Shown here: in pieces, positions 1 through 13,500 of the stretch
Numbering within the stretch: the first letter of the stretch is position 1
Layout: every line of letters starts with the position of its first letter
DNA from: Vesta saturnalis
Lineage: Eukaryota; Arthropoda; Insecta; Coleoptera; Lampyridae
DNA length: 64,000 nt
Assembly: GCA_036346205.1 (NCBI GenBank)
Contig: JARFJB010001603.1
Span: 732,501-796,500 of the forward strand
Reading direction: 5' to 3'
The notes under the pieces: model-generated
Databases searched by the model: none
Seen by the model: the letters and a program-made list of their open reading frames with translations, nothing else
Told to the model about the DNA's origin: nothing
Position numbers and translations under genes: made by a program

Positions 1-1140
1 ATATGGACACACGTTGGTAAATTTTACTCAAATACAACCACCAATGAACGCTAAACATTCAACGCAATATTTGGCTATGATAAGTGAAAGTTCACTCACA
101 CATGTAGATGGTTTCCCAGCAGTGCCGTTTACGTTAACGGTGTTCCACTCCAAATTATAATTGATGTCGCCTTCCACACATTTTCATAATACGATGATGA
201 TTAACCAGCATTGAAAATTTCCTTATTGTAATAAAGAATTACAATAGGTACGTTGCCTTAAGATGACCTTGTTTCTTATAGATGCACTTCAGTTAAATAA
301 TTATATTGATAAATATACTTAATGATTTGTCGAATGTTACGATTTATAACTGCCATTAACTTTATTTACAATAACTTTTATTTTAGATGCCGATACGAAA
401 AATATGTTTTGTTTCCATAAAAGAAAAAAAATTAACCCAACACGAGTTTAAAAAAAATATTTATTCTCAAAAATAATTAAGCATCTACCGAAGATATAAA
501 CTTGTTAACAATAGAAACACTTGTCGGAAATATGAAACGGTAACCTAACTTTAAGGTAAACAATTATGCGACTTCGTTTGTTTATGAAATTTCACTTTGC
601 GGTTATTACGTTTTGAACTGATTTGATTAAATTTTAACGGACATGTACATGAAATACATGTTGTTTGCTGACTGCATTTTATGAGAGAGTGAAAAATCAT
701 AAACAAGCTCTTATATAGTTTCTCATAGTTACATAATTCAAACAAAATTCTATGCCACTGTACACAAAATTTACTCTAATTTCATTGGCTGGAACACATG
801 AAAAATTTTAGGAAATATCTAACTCCCTTGATAATGGTCAAATCTTAATTATAAAATTATTTTCAAATTCCTGGCTCAATTCCGCATCTTTTGAGACCCC
901 TTTTGCTAGGTTTTTCTTTGAAAATGTTGTACACATATACTATTGTGACTCATAGCTACACTTAACCACTTAATTTGCTAATATCTAACTTATTCTATGT
1001 TTTCAGGTAAAATATGGACATTTTTGGATTCTACATCCAAAATTATATAAAAGTACATTAATTTCACTTCCTTATTACTGTTTTTGGAGGAAATTCTATC
1101 TCAACTTCGTCCAATTGAGGAACTTAACCTAATTTATACG
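1..1140. other. AT-rich stretch, no gene seen
   Basis: Only short, low-complexity open frames are present, and none resembles a known protein. The far end of the neighbouring pogo-like element should fall somewhere here, but I could not find an inverted copy of its terminal motif. Confidence 0.5.
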
Positions 1141-1143
1141 TTT

Positions 1144-1880
1144 TTATACAAAAATCACATTTTTAATGTAAATTTCACTATGAACACATGGTTCATTGAA
1201 ACACGGTGAGCCACACGGTCCTCTCTCCTTCCAAATGTCATGTAGATGTGTGCTGTTGTATTTGACATAAGGTGGTAATAGAACACCATTTGTAGACCCA
1301 AAAACTATGATAGACGTGCAATTTGGAGAAATTTGTTGTTTTTCCTCGCCGGTATATATAGCGTTTCTTGCCCGGATCATCATTTAAATTTGACTCGTCG
1401 TAGTTGAAAATATTACTACTAGGCACGTTTTTAACAACACTTTCCAAATGTTTAAAATATTCTTCTATATTCTGTTTGGAAACTCCAGCTCCAGCCCTTT
1501 TTATATTCGTTGCATCACGCTGACTGTAAGAATCCTGATGACGTCGTAAAACCGGGTAGGCCCAGTCAATACCAGCCACATTATTGAAAAATTTGGCCAC
1601 TATTCTTCCAGTTCGGTCTAAACACGCTTTAGCGAACATACGCAAATCAAAGAGACTAAGAGGAAACCCCCATTCTGCACACTTTGCTATTGATTTAAGT
1701 ATAGCCTTTTCTCGAGCGTCAGTGAACACAGTTTGCGCTCCAGGTTTATTTATGTGTTGTCCGTCATACCTGTTGTATAGACTTCCATAGGGGATTTCAA
1801 AATTCTTTTGCTGCGCTACGAATTGTCAAACGTCCGTCTAATATAGATTGCAGCGCATTTTTTATTCTGTAACAAGAACA
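1144..1880 (-). pseudogene. pogo-like DDE transposase, broken 5' part
   Basis: Decayed transposase of the pogo/Tigger/Jerky type, which cuts and pastes its own element. Read on the minus strand, a psq-type helix-turn-helix comes first (ILDGRLTIRSAAKEF, then IPYGSLYNRYDGQH in another frame). A second DNA-binding region follows (VFTDAREKAIL, GFPLSLFDLRMFAKA, AGIDWAYPVLRRH), and then the first catalytic Asp in FNYDESNLNDDPG. At least two frameshifts separate these blocks, around 1,790 and 1,380. The rest of the DDE domain is missing. The domain order and the NYDES motif make the family call good. The element is dead. Confidence 0.75.
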
Positions 1881-1948
1881 ACCCAGGTAATACTATGCAA
1901 AGAAACTATTTTACGAAAATATATCGTAAACCGTAGTTACTTCAACAT

Positions 1949-2361
1949 GCGGGGTTACTTTGATCATTTCATTAACGTAACCCCGTACACCTGATCAAAG
2001 ATACCCCAACACGCATTCAAGTTTAAAACATGGCGACTCTATTACTTTTTTGGGACATGATAATATAAACAGTATTCACAGGAAACCGTAATTACCAATA
2101 ACCAAGACGGTAAAAATTAAATTATAGTAATTTTGTAACTACATTAAGAGTTCTACATGCCTCAAATTCGCAATACTTTTTACGATACACTGTGCCGTTG
2201 CTAAACGAAATCCAACATATTGTAAAATCGGTATCAGTGTTGCCAATATCGAAATAGAAAACATTTGGCTGCGTTCAGGAATCTCATTGTTCGCGCTTTT
2301 CAAGAACAAGTAAGCTGTTATCAAAGTAACCCCGTAATATCAAAGTAACCCCATTTTACGG
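1949..2361. repeat. Terminal/subterminal motifs of the pogo-like element
   Basis: The 14-base motif ATCAAAGTAACCCC, or its complement GGGGTTACTTTGAT, occurs near 1,953 (inverted) and twice in tandem at about 2,320-2,355. A degenerate version is near 1,990-2,010. The block ends in ATTTTACGG followed by TA, a plausible element end and TA target site. Repeats of this kind at pogo-type ends usually serve as transposase binding sites; that role is inferred here. Confidence 0.5.
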
Positions 2362-3190
2362 TACTGAAGACGAGGAATTAACTTTAGCTTGTGTGCAAGT
2401 AAATGCGAATATTTCGACTCGAGAAATTGAAGCTCAAGTTAATGTGTCTAAGACTAAATCATCAAGAATTTAAAAAAACACAATTTCCACGCATATAAAT
2501 TTCACATTGCGCAGACTTTGCTACCAAATGATAATATTCGTAGAACAACATTTTGTAGATGGTTTTTAAATAAAACTGCAGAAAATAGTGATTTTATAAA
2601 TCAAGTTTTATGGACTGACGAATCCTACTTCTCCAATTATTTAATCGCCATAATGAGCACCAGGAAAATTCACACATAATGGTTCCACGGCGCAACCAAG
2701 TTCGTTTCGGCTTTAATGTTTTTTGTGGCATATTGGGAAATCGTTCAGTTACTCCTATAATGGGACCTTAACAGCGCAGCGTTACATGTAAATTCTGCAA
2801 ACATATCTTGAAGATTTATTAGATGATCTACCATTGGCACAAAATGTTCAAATATGGAATCAGCAAGATGGCGCTCCTACACATAATGCAGGCAATGTTA
2901 TCCGATATTTAATTGACCGTTTTGACAATAGAGTAATTGCCACCAACACACCTAATTAATGGGCAGCCAGATCCGCAGATTTAACGCCTCTGATGGACTT
3001 TTATTTATGAGGCACTATACAAAATAAAGTGTATTGTAGTAATTTCCATTACAATAATGCATAAGAACTACCTGAAGGAGTCGTGACGGCCTTTAACAGT
3101 GTTGTATAACGGTATCGATTGTGTGTATATGAAAACGGCCAGCACTTTGAACATTTATTGTAATGTATTTGGTTTTAGCATTTACTAATA
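2362..3190 (+). pseudogene. DD41D-type Tc1/mariner transposase remnant (copy a)
   Basis: Reading across several frameshifts gives the hallmarks in order: a second helix-turn-helix (STREIEAQVNVSKTKS), the first catalytic region WTDESYFSN, FGFNVFCGILGN, then QQDGAPTHNAGNVI with the second Asp and SADLTPLMDFYL with the third. The spacing matches the copy at 50.6-52.4 kb. Many stops and frameshifts are present and the N-terminus is lost where the pogo-like element abuts. It cannot encode a working enzyme. Confidence 0.75.
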
Positions 3191-3680
3191 TCACGGTGTA
3201 TCGTTGTGTTTAATTTGTTTAATAAATAATTTTTACTTGCAAATTGTTAATCATGGCTACTTGATTTAAAATGAAAACAATTAATATTTCTCATAATTTT
3301 TTATTCGTACATAGGTTGTTATACATCGTTGAAAAGAGAAAAAAAATCCTATTTAATTGTGTAAAAATCCAATATGGCGCCCATTTAAAATAAGAAAGTT
3401 ACTATTAATATCTTGGAAACCGCCATCTTAAATTTTCGAAGTAAGTAACTTTGATCTGAAACTTTTTTCATATTTTTTATAATTACGGAGATATTTGAGT
3501 TTTTAGAAATCGTCGATTTGTTTTTTAAATAATTTCGAAACTGTTCGGAAATTGAAATGTTTCTCAACGGAAGCGAACTCGGCCCAAACAATGGCACAAT
3601 ATTGCCCATTTTACCAAATCTCTATCTTTAATAATAAGAAAGGTACCCATACTATCCTACTCTATTCGGGACACACCCTG
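3191..3680 (+). repeat. Right terminal region of DD41D copy a
   Basis: Non-coding sequence downstream of the transposase remnant ends in GGGACACACCCTG, followed by TA at 3,681-3,682. ACCCTG|TA is the same terminus and target-site pattern as the complete elements at 22.5, 25.6 and 50.6 kb. The matching left terminus is not present. Confidence 0.55.
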
Positions 3681-3710
3681 TATACCCGAAAGCGATCAGA
3701 CTAATAACTA

Positions 3711-3836
3711 ATGGCACAAAAAAATACTTTAAAGAAAACTGCAGACGAACAGAAATAACTACAAGGCGACAAAATTGGTCTTGAAATGCAAAAAAGAAAA
3801 GAGTTACTAGAAAAATTAATAGAGCAAAGAAATTAA
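3711..3836 (+). pseudogene. Short coiled-coil reading frame, possible Harbinger accessory ORF tail
   Basis: A 42-codon frame starting at ATG 3,711 reads MAQKNTLKKTADEQK, one stop, then a charged helix-like tail ending ELLEKLIEQRN. The composition resembles the C-terminal coiled coil of the Myb/SANT-like second protein of PIF/Harbinger elements. It converges on a Harbinger transposase remnant about 300 bases away. Both observations are suggestive only; the frame is short. Confidence 0.25.
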
Positions 3837-4134
3837 ACACATTTTTTATTAATTAGGTATAATAATAATCATACTGTGTGTTTGTATTTAAATTTTTTTT
3901 TCGTTTTTCAGTAATACATATGTTTGTTGTTTTTCAAAAGTTGCAAATACATACAAAAATTTTATAAAGATATTTGTCTGCATATTTCATCTCGAATGTG
4001 TCTTCCACGTTGAAATAATTTAATACCTTTTTATATTATATATTATGCAATACACAACACGCCCTGATGAAGTGGCATATTCGTTCGTGTCTTCTTAGTT
4101 TTATGTGGTAGAATCACGGTATAGTGTTAGTAAT

Positions 4135-4782
4135 TGAGGTAATACTGGGCATGCACTATCGCCTAATACATAATCTGCAAAATAAAATTAGTGGGTTAAC
4201 TACATAAATTATTTTATTTCGTCTATATCTTCAATTGCCGCACAAGTTTCCCACAGTAAAAACCTAATGATGATGCATTAAACACACGTGCATCATGGAC
4301 AGATCCTGGGTATCCAATGAATATATCGATAAAGTTAGTTCTTCATTACATGTGGCTTGTAATGTTATGGAATAAAAACTTTTCTGATTAAAGTAACTTA
4401 TTGCCCTATCACTTGGAACATCAATATTTATATGGAATCCATCAATACAACATACATTTACAAATTTTAAATAAGGTAAATATCATTAATAAGTACCTAT
4501 GACATTTGGAAATCGTTTTTTCTCATTCCTTTTATGCAAATCATTAGGGAGAATGATTATGCTGTATGCCATTCCACTCAGAAACAGCGTTGCATTTGTA
4601 ATAACGTCATGCAAGGAACTTAACCTCAAATGAAAGCGAAAGGATGCCGTTTGTAGAACTGCAAACCATAGAATCACCAATACAGGTGTTACATTGCTTC
4701 GCCTATTTCCTAAAATTTTAATATTAACACGAACCTTACGTTTACTATGTTTACTTACCACGTTAATAGAATAGGGGCACAT
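4135..4782 (-). pseudogene. PIF/Harbinger transposase remnant
   Basis: Minus-strand reading gives an N-terminal region (PVLVILWFAVLQTASF ... KKRFPNVIG). It continues at about 4,465 with VCCIDGFHINIDVPSDRAI and SYFNQKSFYSITLQATCN, then across a frameshift FIGYPGSVHDARVFNASSLG. These are the ID-G-H and GSVHDARVF signatures of the Harbinger nuclease and hold its first two catalytic Asp residues. After a probable small intron (acceptor near 4,173) comes DYVLGDSACPVLP. A short stretch around FPNVIG/FVNVCCIDG looks partly duplicated. Frameshifts make it non-functional. Confidence 0.7.
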
Positions 4783-4799
4783 TTAATCAGTTGACGGTA

Positions 4800-5270
4800 T
4801 CGATTAAAAGTTGTAGAGGTAATTAAAAGTAGGCGTGGCCTGGAGGCCATTTTGTGGACATGACCTATCGGCACTTTGTGGGCGAGGCCTGGCGGCCATT
4901 TTGTAAGCGTGGCTTGCCGGTAATTTTTATGTTGGCAGTCATTTTTGTTTTGGTTGATCGTGACTCTGCCTAGTTGTATATTTTAAAAGTAGATGTAGAT
5001 CCCTGTAAATGCTATGGCGGGGAAACTTGATATTTGAAATATCATTCTAATAATGGGGGCCCTATACCATCTCGTAGCACCCCGACAGGGTTCCGGAACT
5101 TGTTCCGGGCTTAATCCCTTGTCGAACCCCCTTGATTGTCGGCCATTTTTGTTTAGGTTGATCGGGGCTCTACCTAATGGTATATTTTAAAAGTAGATTC
5201 CGGAACTTGTTCTTGGACCTTAACTCCTTGTCGGACTCTTTGATTGTTTATGGTGCCATCTAGTCGTGTA
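4800..5270. repeat. Degenerate short repeats
   Basis: GGCCATTTTTGT-like units recur near 4,850, 4,895, 4,945 and 5,140, as does a longer unit ending GTATATTTTAAAAGTAGA (near 4,975, 5,178 and partly 5,265). This is probably the decayed non-coding end of an element. No family assigned. Confidence 0.4.
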
Positions 5271-5279
5271 TTTTAAAAA

Positions 5280-5570
5280 CTAATGAATGTTTTCTGTAAT
5301 AAAGACCGTAGCCTTTTCCTCAATAGATGATTTTTCCGCTGGCTTTCCTATTTGTTGCAGGAGTACCTTATAACGTTCCATTTTTGCGGCTACGGTCACT
5401 AAATGTCTTTTGTCGCCGATGGTGAATTGCGTTTCGCCAATAAATGCTTTAATTAACCTTACTTTGGTATCAATGATGTTATTAAATTTGCGAATTTTAA
5501 CATTGTAATTGGCAATATAAGGTTTATAAAAATGTTCAACCGTTTTTATAGTTAAATTAGCTCTTTCCAT
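5280..5570 (-). CDS. Unrecognised 96-residue ORF
   Basis: An uninterrupted 96-codon frame from ATG to stop with protein-like, charged composition (start MERANLTIKTVEHFYKPYI, later VRLIKAFIGETQFTIG). I do not recognise it. It could be the N-terminal part of a gag-like retroelement protein, since the helical charged pattern fits loosely, or a chance frame. It sits next to decayed repeats, so a transposon origin is more likely than a host gene. Confidence 0.25.
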   Translation of the reverse strand: MERANLTIKTVEHFYKPYIANYNVKIRKFNNIIDTKVRLIKAFIGETQFTIGDKRHLVTVAAKMERYKVLLQQIGKPAEKSSIEEKATVFITENIH

Positions 5571-7873
5571 TTAAGCCATTTCTAAAAAATAACTCATTAA
5601 GAATGGATTTACTATAAATGATAAACATTGTACCTGAACAGCTAGTAACCAAACTGCAGCAGCAAGTAATATGTAATGGATTCTATCAAACCTAAAATTA
5701 GTCAAATCTAAAATTCATTTATATAATTAATGCTTTAAGTGCGAATAATAATCTTACCCAGCACACAGCAACCTATTCAAATATCAACAAATTAGCGTTA
5801 ACAGCAAGTAATTTTATTTTATAATAGAAGCAAGTAACCCAAAATGTAATGGTATAATTATTGGTTTTTAAATGTAGATAGGAAACTTACCTGACCTAGC
5901 ACGATAACGAATGCTGACTCTCGTACATAAATAATTCGTATAAGAGAAAGTATTTATTTGAAATAATCAAATAAAAGCAAATAAACCTGCAACTCCAGGG
6001 CAATACGTATATAATACATTTCTAATAATGATTTAAACACAATCGTAAAAAAATTACAATTCTCTGAACATAATAATTTATAAATGATAATCAACTGATT
6101 AAATGTAGAATGTAATATGTTGATAACCCAATAAAAATAAACCTGGGAAAGAAAAAAATTATCTAAACATTCATTTAATACATACTAAATTAACGTAAAT
6201 TTTTGATAATGGAAAAATAAGCATTACATATAATCCCCCGGTGTTAGTATACAAGTACATGTTTTCAACTAATATTTCCCAATATTCTAGCGTTTAGATA
6301 AAGTAAGCGAATGAAACAACATAAAAAGGAACAATCTGGCAATAACGCCTTTACAGCTCCACTCAGCAAACAAGATAGTCGGAAAATATGTCAACTAAAA
6401 TAATGTATTTGAAATTTTTGACGCGGAAAATTATTTATCCAATATTTGAGAACTCTAAGGTGGTACATTCACAGTTAAAAGTAAATTATTACAGTTCACA
6501 GCTGACATTTTCCGCGTGCGTTTTATTACTTAATCCTTTTATTGTGTTACTATTGTTTGTTAAAATCAGTTTTTTAAGACTTCTTTGGTTCTTTTATTTG
6601 TGAAATAAAGGTATGTACAAGAATTTTAATAAAAATGTAATTTTAATGTAATTTTTATGTTTTAAGGTAATCCCTATTACGAAGACAACTATACATTCTG
6701 AGGCTCGAAACATTATCAAAGATGTTATACAATAAAAAACCAATCACGTATTTAGACGAATTTGTAGTGAATACTGATTTGTCGGAAGATGACACAAGTT
6801 CGGAAGTTTGAAGATTAAGAAAATAACTTATCAAATAATTTTGCCTTGATATATTAAACGTTTTGATTTTTATATGATTTTGTTTCGATTTTTTAAATAT
6901 GTATTCAGTTTATTTTGATTTTAACTTAACAGTTAAAATTGTGTTGGTAAACTTTGCCAAACGAATAATTCATCAGTTCATTCAATAAACTATAAAAATG
7001 TAATTACATTTTAATCAAAATGAATTGTAGATCTTAAACTAAAATATTTAAAACTGTTTCTGTGACGCTTAATATTGTTACTAAATATTTTAGTTTAGTT
7101 TCAAATTCTTGGTTTACCGTGTATAGATCTGTCCCTCTGTGATTTTATCACTTAGTTACACTGGTTATGCAGCACACAATACATTCATGTGTATCTCACA
7201 ATACACATTGAAATTACGCGCCCAAATATTTTTTTCGGATTGTACCTTAAAAGCTACTATAGCGCCAGTATCCCCTCTCCAACTATCTTGTTTGGTGAGT
7301 AGAGCTGTAAACATATGTTTGCGAATACACAAGTGTTTGGTATTTAGTATAAACTAAAATAGCAGTGGCAATTGTGGTGTTTATAGTAATTAGGCGAGTT
7401 TATATAAACTACAAGCATTCATAAAATTGTTACATTTTTCAATTCGTCATTACAGCTGGCTACATATATCAGATGCTTTAATCGAGCGCATAAATAATTG
7501 AATATTATTTTTATGTCGTTACATTTCTTAGTGACAGTCACTAAGACTTTGACTCGTAAGAAGTTTATCAATCACAACAAAAATAATATTACACCCATTT
7601 CCTTTTAAAGTTCAACTTTCAACATGTTCCCTTGTCGAGTGTGACACCTCATACCACCAAAAGCTACTAACTTTTAACTGTACTTAGCTCTTAGCTTCTC
7701 ACTGCAATAAACAGATACATACATTAAATTAATTAATTAAATTAAAATACAATATAAACGTGTAATTTTTAATATCGAATACTGTCAAATCCACAACTAC
7801 AAAATGTTTGAGGTAAAAAATGAATATAAATGAAAAACGTTAGTTAATTTACTATTAGTAATTATAAGTATTA
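5571..7873. other. No clear gene
   Basis: AT-rich sequence between the Harbinger remnant and the lysozyme terminal exon. A short plus-strand segment at about 6,665-6,735 reads TTIHSEARNIIKDVIQ. This loosely resembles the start of the EKENGGPL-type Tc1/mariner-like transposase seen at 14.9-15.5 kb, but it is too short to call. An ATTAAA near 7,770 could serve as the lysozyme poly(A) signal. Confidence 0.4.
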
Positions 7874-10518
7874 TTAAGAAAATTTACATTCCTGGTATCG
7901 GCGCCAAAATTCGATCCCAGCAATGCTTTTGAATAATGGTTCTTCACAGTTAAAAGCTCCATTAAAATTAACCATAGCATAGTCATCGCAGTTTGTAACT
8001 CCATCGTTATTGCAATCCTACAAAAAATAAAAATAGATTGAATTTAAAATTAAGCACAACCGTAAGTTTTGCTCTGGAATGATCACTTTGTTTTTGATTT
8101 CTATTAGTTAATTTTAGAAAATATGGTGGACAAAATGGATGTTCCAGCAGTATTAACATAAGTGCTAAACCGATTTTGAAACATCAATTTTATCGAATAC
8201 ACAAACAAACACTAAGTCAAAATAAATATTAACTGTTTAGGTTCACCGCTAGTGTAAAGATATCTGGTGAAGAACAGCACCACCTTCCAACCCACAAAGC
8301 GGAAAATAAAAGAAATGGAATAATAAATTTTATTAAGATAACGATGAAACCTCTTCTCTAATACGTACATAATGAAAATAGGCAGGATCGTAAAAACAAC
8401 AAGAATAATTCTTATCAAATGGACGTTTGAACCTTCATGGCAGATAGAGCTTCTATGAAAATATCGATAGTACAGTTTAAGCATTTTCAATCCTATCTAA
8501 TTAATTTTGAAACTTATTTGGCTTTGTATTAAGAAACTTTATGAAGAAAAGTTATATAAAATTAAATTGTCTTTAAAAAATATGTTTGCACATTTTCCTC
8601 TACAGTTGATCGTCATTTAGATATTAAAGAAATGTAAACTAATCTCAGATTCCACATTAGCAGCTTTTTGGCTGCCAAAATATGCGTGCTATAAAAAAAA
8701 AAATTATATATAACATAGTTGAAATATGCCGCTTTCCGCCCACGGATTTCTCCCAAAATCCAAAACTCCAGGAGAAATGAAATCAAGCTAAATACGAAGT
8801 TTCACATACGCACCTTTTATTGTTCTGGAGTGGATACTAATATACATCCACACACGCACCCACGCCCGCCCGCCTGTCCGTCCGCCGACACGCACGCGCA
8901 CAAGCGCACACGCATACGTACACAATCATAGCGATAGTGAAAAAATGTCGATTGCATAACCTTCTATATCTACATATATGTATATGTAGGTTAGAAGGTA
9001 AAAATACATACAGAAAAAGAATTCCTTGAATGGGATTTGAATCCACGATCTGTTCTTTGCTAGGAGCTGCGTTCCCAACCATTCTAGCGAGAGGGAAAAT
9101 TTCACGCTATTCATACTTAATTTGTATGTGTTTTCATAGTTCACGCCCCACTCAAGAAATTCTTTTTCTGTATATATTTTTCAAATTTATAATGACATAA
9201 AGTTGTTTTAAATTAAGTAACCCGCCTTCCACAACGCAGGATGTTCATAGATTAAATTACTTTGCAATTTAGTCCCGATACTCGCTAACTAAATGTTTAG
9301 AGAAAAATTATGCTTCACAGGTGTCTGGTTAAAAGTGGCATAGATTTTGATTTTTGGTGATTGTCCAAACGAAAAAATCACTTCTGTTTTGAAGGATTTT
9401 TACAGCTTAACGCCACTTTTTAAAATAAACTTCTAAACCTTTGTTGATAGTGTTTTACTTTTCCTTTATTTATTTGTCGGTATATCTCTTGTGTAACGAT
9501 TAAGAAGTAACGGAGATGAAACTGACCTTTGAGGTAGATCTTTATTTAAGACTTTAAACTTGCTGCTTCACCAATAAATACTTATGATTTCAATATTTTT
9601 TTCACTTTTGCCACATTTTAAGACCTTTAGTAATTTATACACTAATCCTTCCTTCCGCACTGTATCAGATGCAGCAGTTAAATCAATAAACGCACACCCG
9701 TTTTTAATTTCCTTTCGAAACCTGCATCGATAAACGTAGTGAGATTCACACCTGATTACAGCAATTTCTATTCATACAAAACCCACCTTGCTCTATCTTC
9801 CTTTTATGGCGTTAAAATTATTACCAGTTTAAAAGAACGAAATTCAGGGAGTATTATTCCAAATTTTAAAATTTCATTCAAAAGTTTAAGTAACCAATTT
9901 TGGGCAAATTATAAACTCAGGGTAAATCCCATCAAAAACAACAGATTTTCTTTTTTTTCAAAGAGTTGATAACTATCATTTCGTTAATTGTGAAAGGACT
10001 GTTTAATTCGTTTTTAGAAGTTGTAGATTTTAAACCTTTGATTTTACAATGTGTCAGGTTGCGTTCACTCCTTATCTTGGTTCCATGAATTTTTTGGTAA
10101 AAACTATTCACAAATAAAGGTGCTCTGCAGAGGACACTGAAGTACTTTTTCTGAATATCTTAGAAAATATCTTTATTGTAAAAAAGGGAAAAGAACTTTA
10201 TTAAAGATAATTAGTTGCTAAATCAGTTTCCTCAATGAAATTTTTTTGAAGAGTAATAATAATTAAGCCCTAAAGAAACAAATTAACTTTTATTATTTAG
10301 CGCGGTACTCTAGCAAAGTACAGGTCGTAGGTTCAAATCCTACTCGAGGTGAACTGTTTTTTTATGTATTTAATAAAATTAATAATAAATTTTAAATTAA
10401 CTTTTAGTATTGTCTTGATTTTCATATTTGACAAACGTAGATGAAACGTCCGTATTTGATTAATATAAATTTAAATAAAGTGGAGTATTTTATGCTAAAG
10501 TGAATGTCAAACCAAGGG

Positions 10519-10563
<45 letters not shown>

Positions 10564-13500
10564 ATTATATAAAGAGAAGTGTTTAATAAATAAATAAATT
10601 TAGCCGGGTAGGATGTACCGGGTGGGCGATAAGCGAGGTAAGCGACTGTATCTCAGGACCTGTCAAGCTGACAACAATGGAAAAAATTATGAATGCGGCC
10701 ATGAGAAAATGCTGGAAATTATTTTGAAGTTCCATATTTCACCGCTAGGGGGAGCAATTAAAAATTAAATAATAAAATTCTAAATTTCTCCCAAAATTCC
10801 TATATAAAGATATATCTTAGCTTACATCGTTAGAAAGTCTAGACAATTCTACATAATTTTGGTTTAAGGTTCATTCGCGTACTGACCATAATAAGAGTGG
10901 GGGAAGCTATTCAAAGTGTTATTAAAATTGCTGTAAATTCTAAACCACTTATTCACTTTAGTAAAATTAATCTTGTTTGGAAGACAAATGTAGGTATTTT
11001 AAATTGCCGTTCTATTGTTACACAATAGTTCCTAGTAAAAGTGCTACAGGGCTCAGTCTATTATATCAGTCTTTGTCATTTTATTGCGCAATATTTAAAT
11101 CACGCGGTATATTTTTGACATTGTATTCGAAAAGTAGATTAAATTTGCAAGAAAAAAACACTTTAATTGGCGAAGATTAGTTTTGCCGAGCCGAATTGGA
11201 TAAATGTTGGTCTCATATTAAAGATATTGAAAGTATAGTAAATTCTAAACCATTTATTCAATTTTAGTAAAATGTAGGTATTTTAAACTGCCGTTCACAA
11301 TGTTACACAATTGTTCCTAATAAAAGTGCTAGAGGGCGCAATTTGTTATATCGGTTTTTGTCATTTTACTCCGAAAATTTAAAGCACATGGTATATCTTT
11401 GACACCGTATTTGAAAAGTAGATTACATTTTCATGAAAAACGTAAAAACCGCAAGTTGATCTTTGCTCGTTTTAAAGTTATAGTGAAATGAGGTTTTTTT
11501 AACACTTTAATTTGGTTTTGCTGAGCCGAATTGGATGAATGTTGGTTTCATTTTAAAGAGATAGTTTTTGTTAATCGAATTAAGGACCAAAAGTGATTTT
11601 TTTTAAATTTGGATGACCGTCGATAGGGGGTGTTAAGAATACAAAAATAAGGTTTTTACGCTTTTTCTTTAAAATTAAATTTGCCACAAAAATGATACAG
11701 GATTTATTTTAATATTGTTGTTAGTTTTAGAGTTTTAGCGAAATTAAAGTTTAATTTTAACTTGGCGCACCCTGTAAAGTTTAAATAAAACCAAAAATCC
11801 GATTTAAAACCCAAAAATAATGGATATTTGATCGCTCGATAAATGTTCAAACTGCTTCCGTCATATTCCAAAGAGTCTTCCAATCTTGTTCGGGTGTATA
11901 AAACTGCTGCTCCGATTTCCGCTTTTCCTCATCTTAAACTTTTTACCTTCCTTAAACTAATTTTATTAATTTTACACAGATATAGTAGGTAGAAAATATT
12001 ACTTCTTATATGTTTTTTTTTAAATAAAACGCACTCAATCAACCAGTACTTCAATTAATAAATATCGCGATTTAATAGTAGGCAGCGGAAACAAAAAACA
12101 AAATTTTAAATAACATTGTATAGAAACGTCAAGTTTTGATTAGACGTACTTTAATTCTTGTCAATTTGGTTTGTGAATATTTTTTAAAATGCCTTTTACA
12201 AGTGGTAAAGCCATTGATATGATTGCAACCTATTTTGTGAGCTTTCAAAATGTAGCAATAGCTGAAAGAGAGTATGAGACCCGGTATCCGGATCGGCATC
12301 ATCATGGAAGAAGTATTTTTCCACGTTTGGTACAGCGACTTCGTGATACTGGTCGTTTTTGTGGTCCTAGGTTTAGGAGACATCGCATTGGAAGGACGGA
12401 AGAAAATCTTATTAATGTCTCAGCTTATACAGATTTTCATAGACACATTGGAACTAGGGCGTTATCTTTAGATTTGGGAATAGCTTGAACTACTTTTAAT
12501 AGACGCACAGTTTACTATACGCGCGTTACTTTTTATTTTTGAACTACACCGCTACCATATAGTTTTGCACCAGGTCCTAAACGAAGATGATTTTGATCAC
12601 AGAATAAATTTTTGTCAATGGATGTTAGGAATGGTTCGTGAAAACAGGAATTTTGTATCACAAATTGTATGGACCGACGAGGCTATTTTTAATAGTGACG
12701 GTGGGGTAAACATTCATAACATGCATTATTCATCTGCTGAAAATCCATATTGCATACGAGACGTGCAGCACCAAGGCCGTTGGAGGTTAAACATGCGGTG
12801 TGGCATTATAGGCGGCAAAATTAACTGTCCTTATTTTTTGATCGTGTGCTAACTGGTAATCTCTTCTTAGAGTTTTTAATAAATGAGTAGCCAGTCCTGT
12901 TAGAAGATGTGACATTGTACATTAGGGGAATCATGTATCTACCATTGGACGGGTGTCCAGCACATTTTTGCTTTAACTTGCGATATATACGAATATTTTC
13001 AAGAACGATGGATAGGAAGGGGAAACCTATTTCGCTGGCGGGCCGGATCACTCGATTTAACGTGTCTCTTTTACTTATGGGGTCGCTTGAAAGACATTGT
13101 ATTCGAACCTCCACCGACAACAAGATTTGGCATGGAACACAGAATCTGAGAAGCAATTCGTCAACGTCCAGCTGAGGAAATCAAAGCAGCAACTTTACAC
13201 ACCCCAACAACATTAGAAGACTGTTTGGAATGTGAGAGAAAGCAGTTTGAACGTTTATGGAGGCATAAAATACCTAATATTTTTGGGTTTAAAATCGAAT
13301 TTTTGATTTTATTTGAACTTTACAGGGTGAGCCACGTTAAAATTAAACTTGAATTTCGCTATAACTCTAAAAATTACAACAATATTAAAATAAATCTTGT
13401 ATCATTTTTTATGGCAAATTTAATTTACTTTTGGATTTTGATATAATAAACACCAACATCATTGCAATTAAAATTTTAAAGAAAAAGCGTAAAAACTTTA

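Noticed and set aside
8212..8490. 92-codon hydrophobic frame in the lysozyme intron, resembling a small membrane protein
   Set aside because: AT-rich antisense DNA readily gives hydrophobic frames; no recognisable motif, no splice support.
10308..10351. tRNA gene
   Set aside because: Only the T-arm-like 3' half is present. There is no matching 5' acceptor strand or anticodon arm within a tRNA length.
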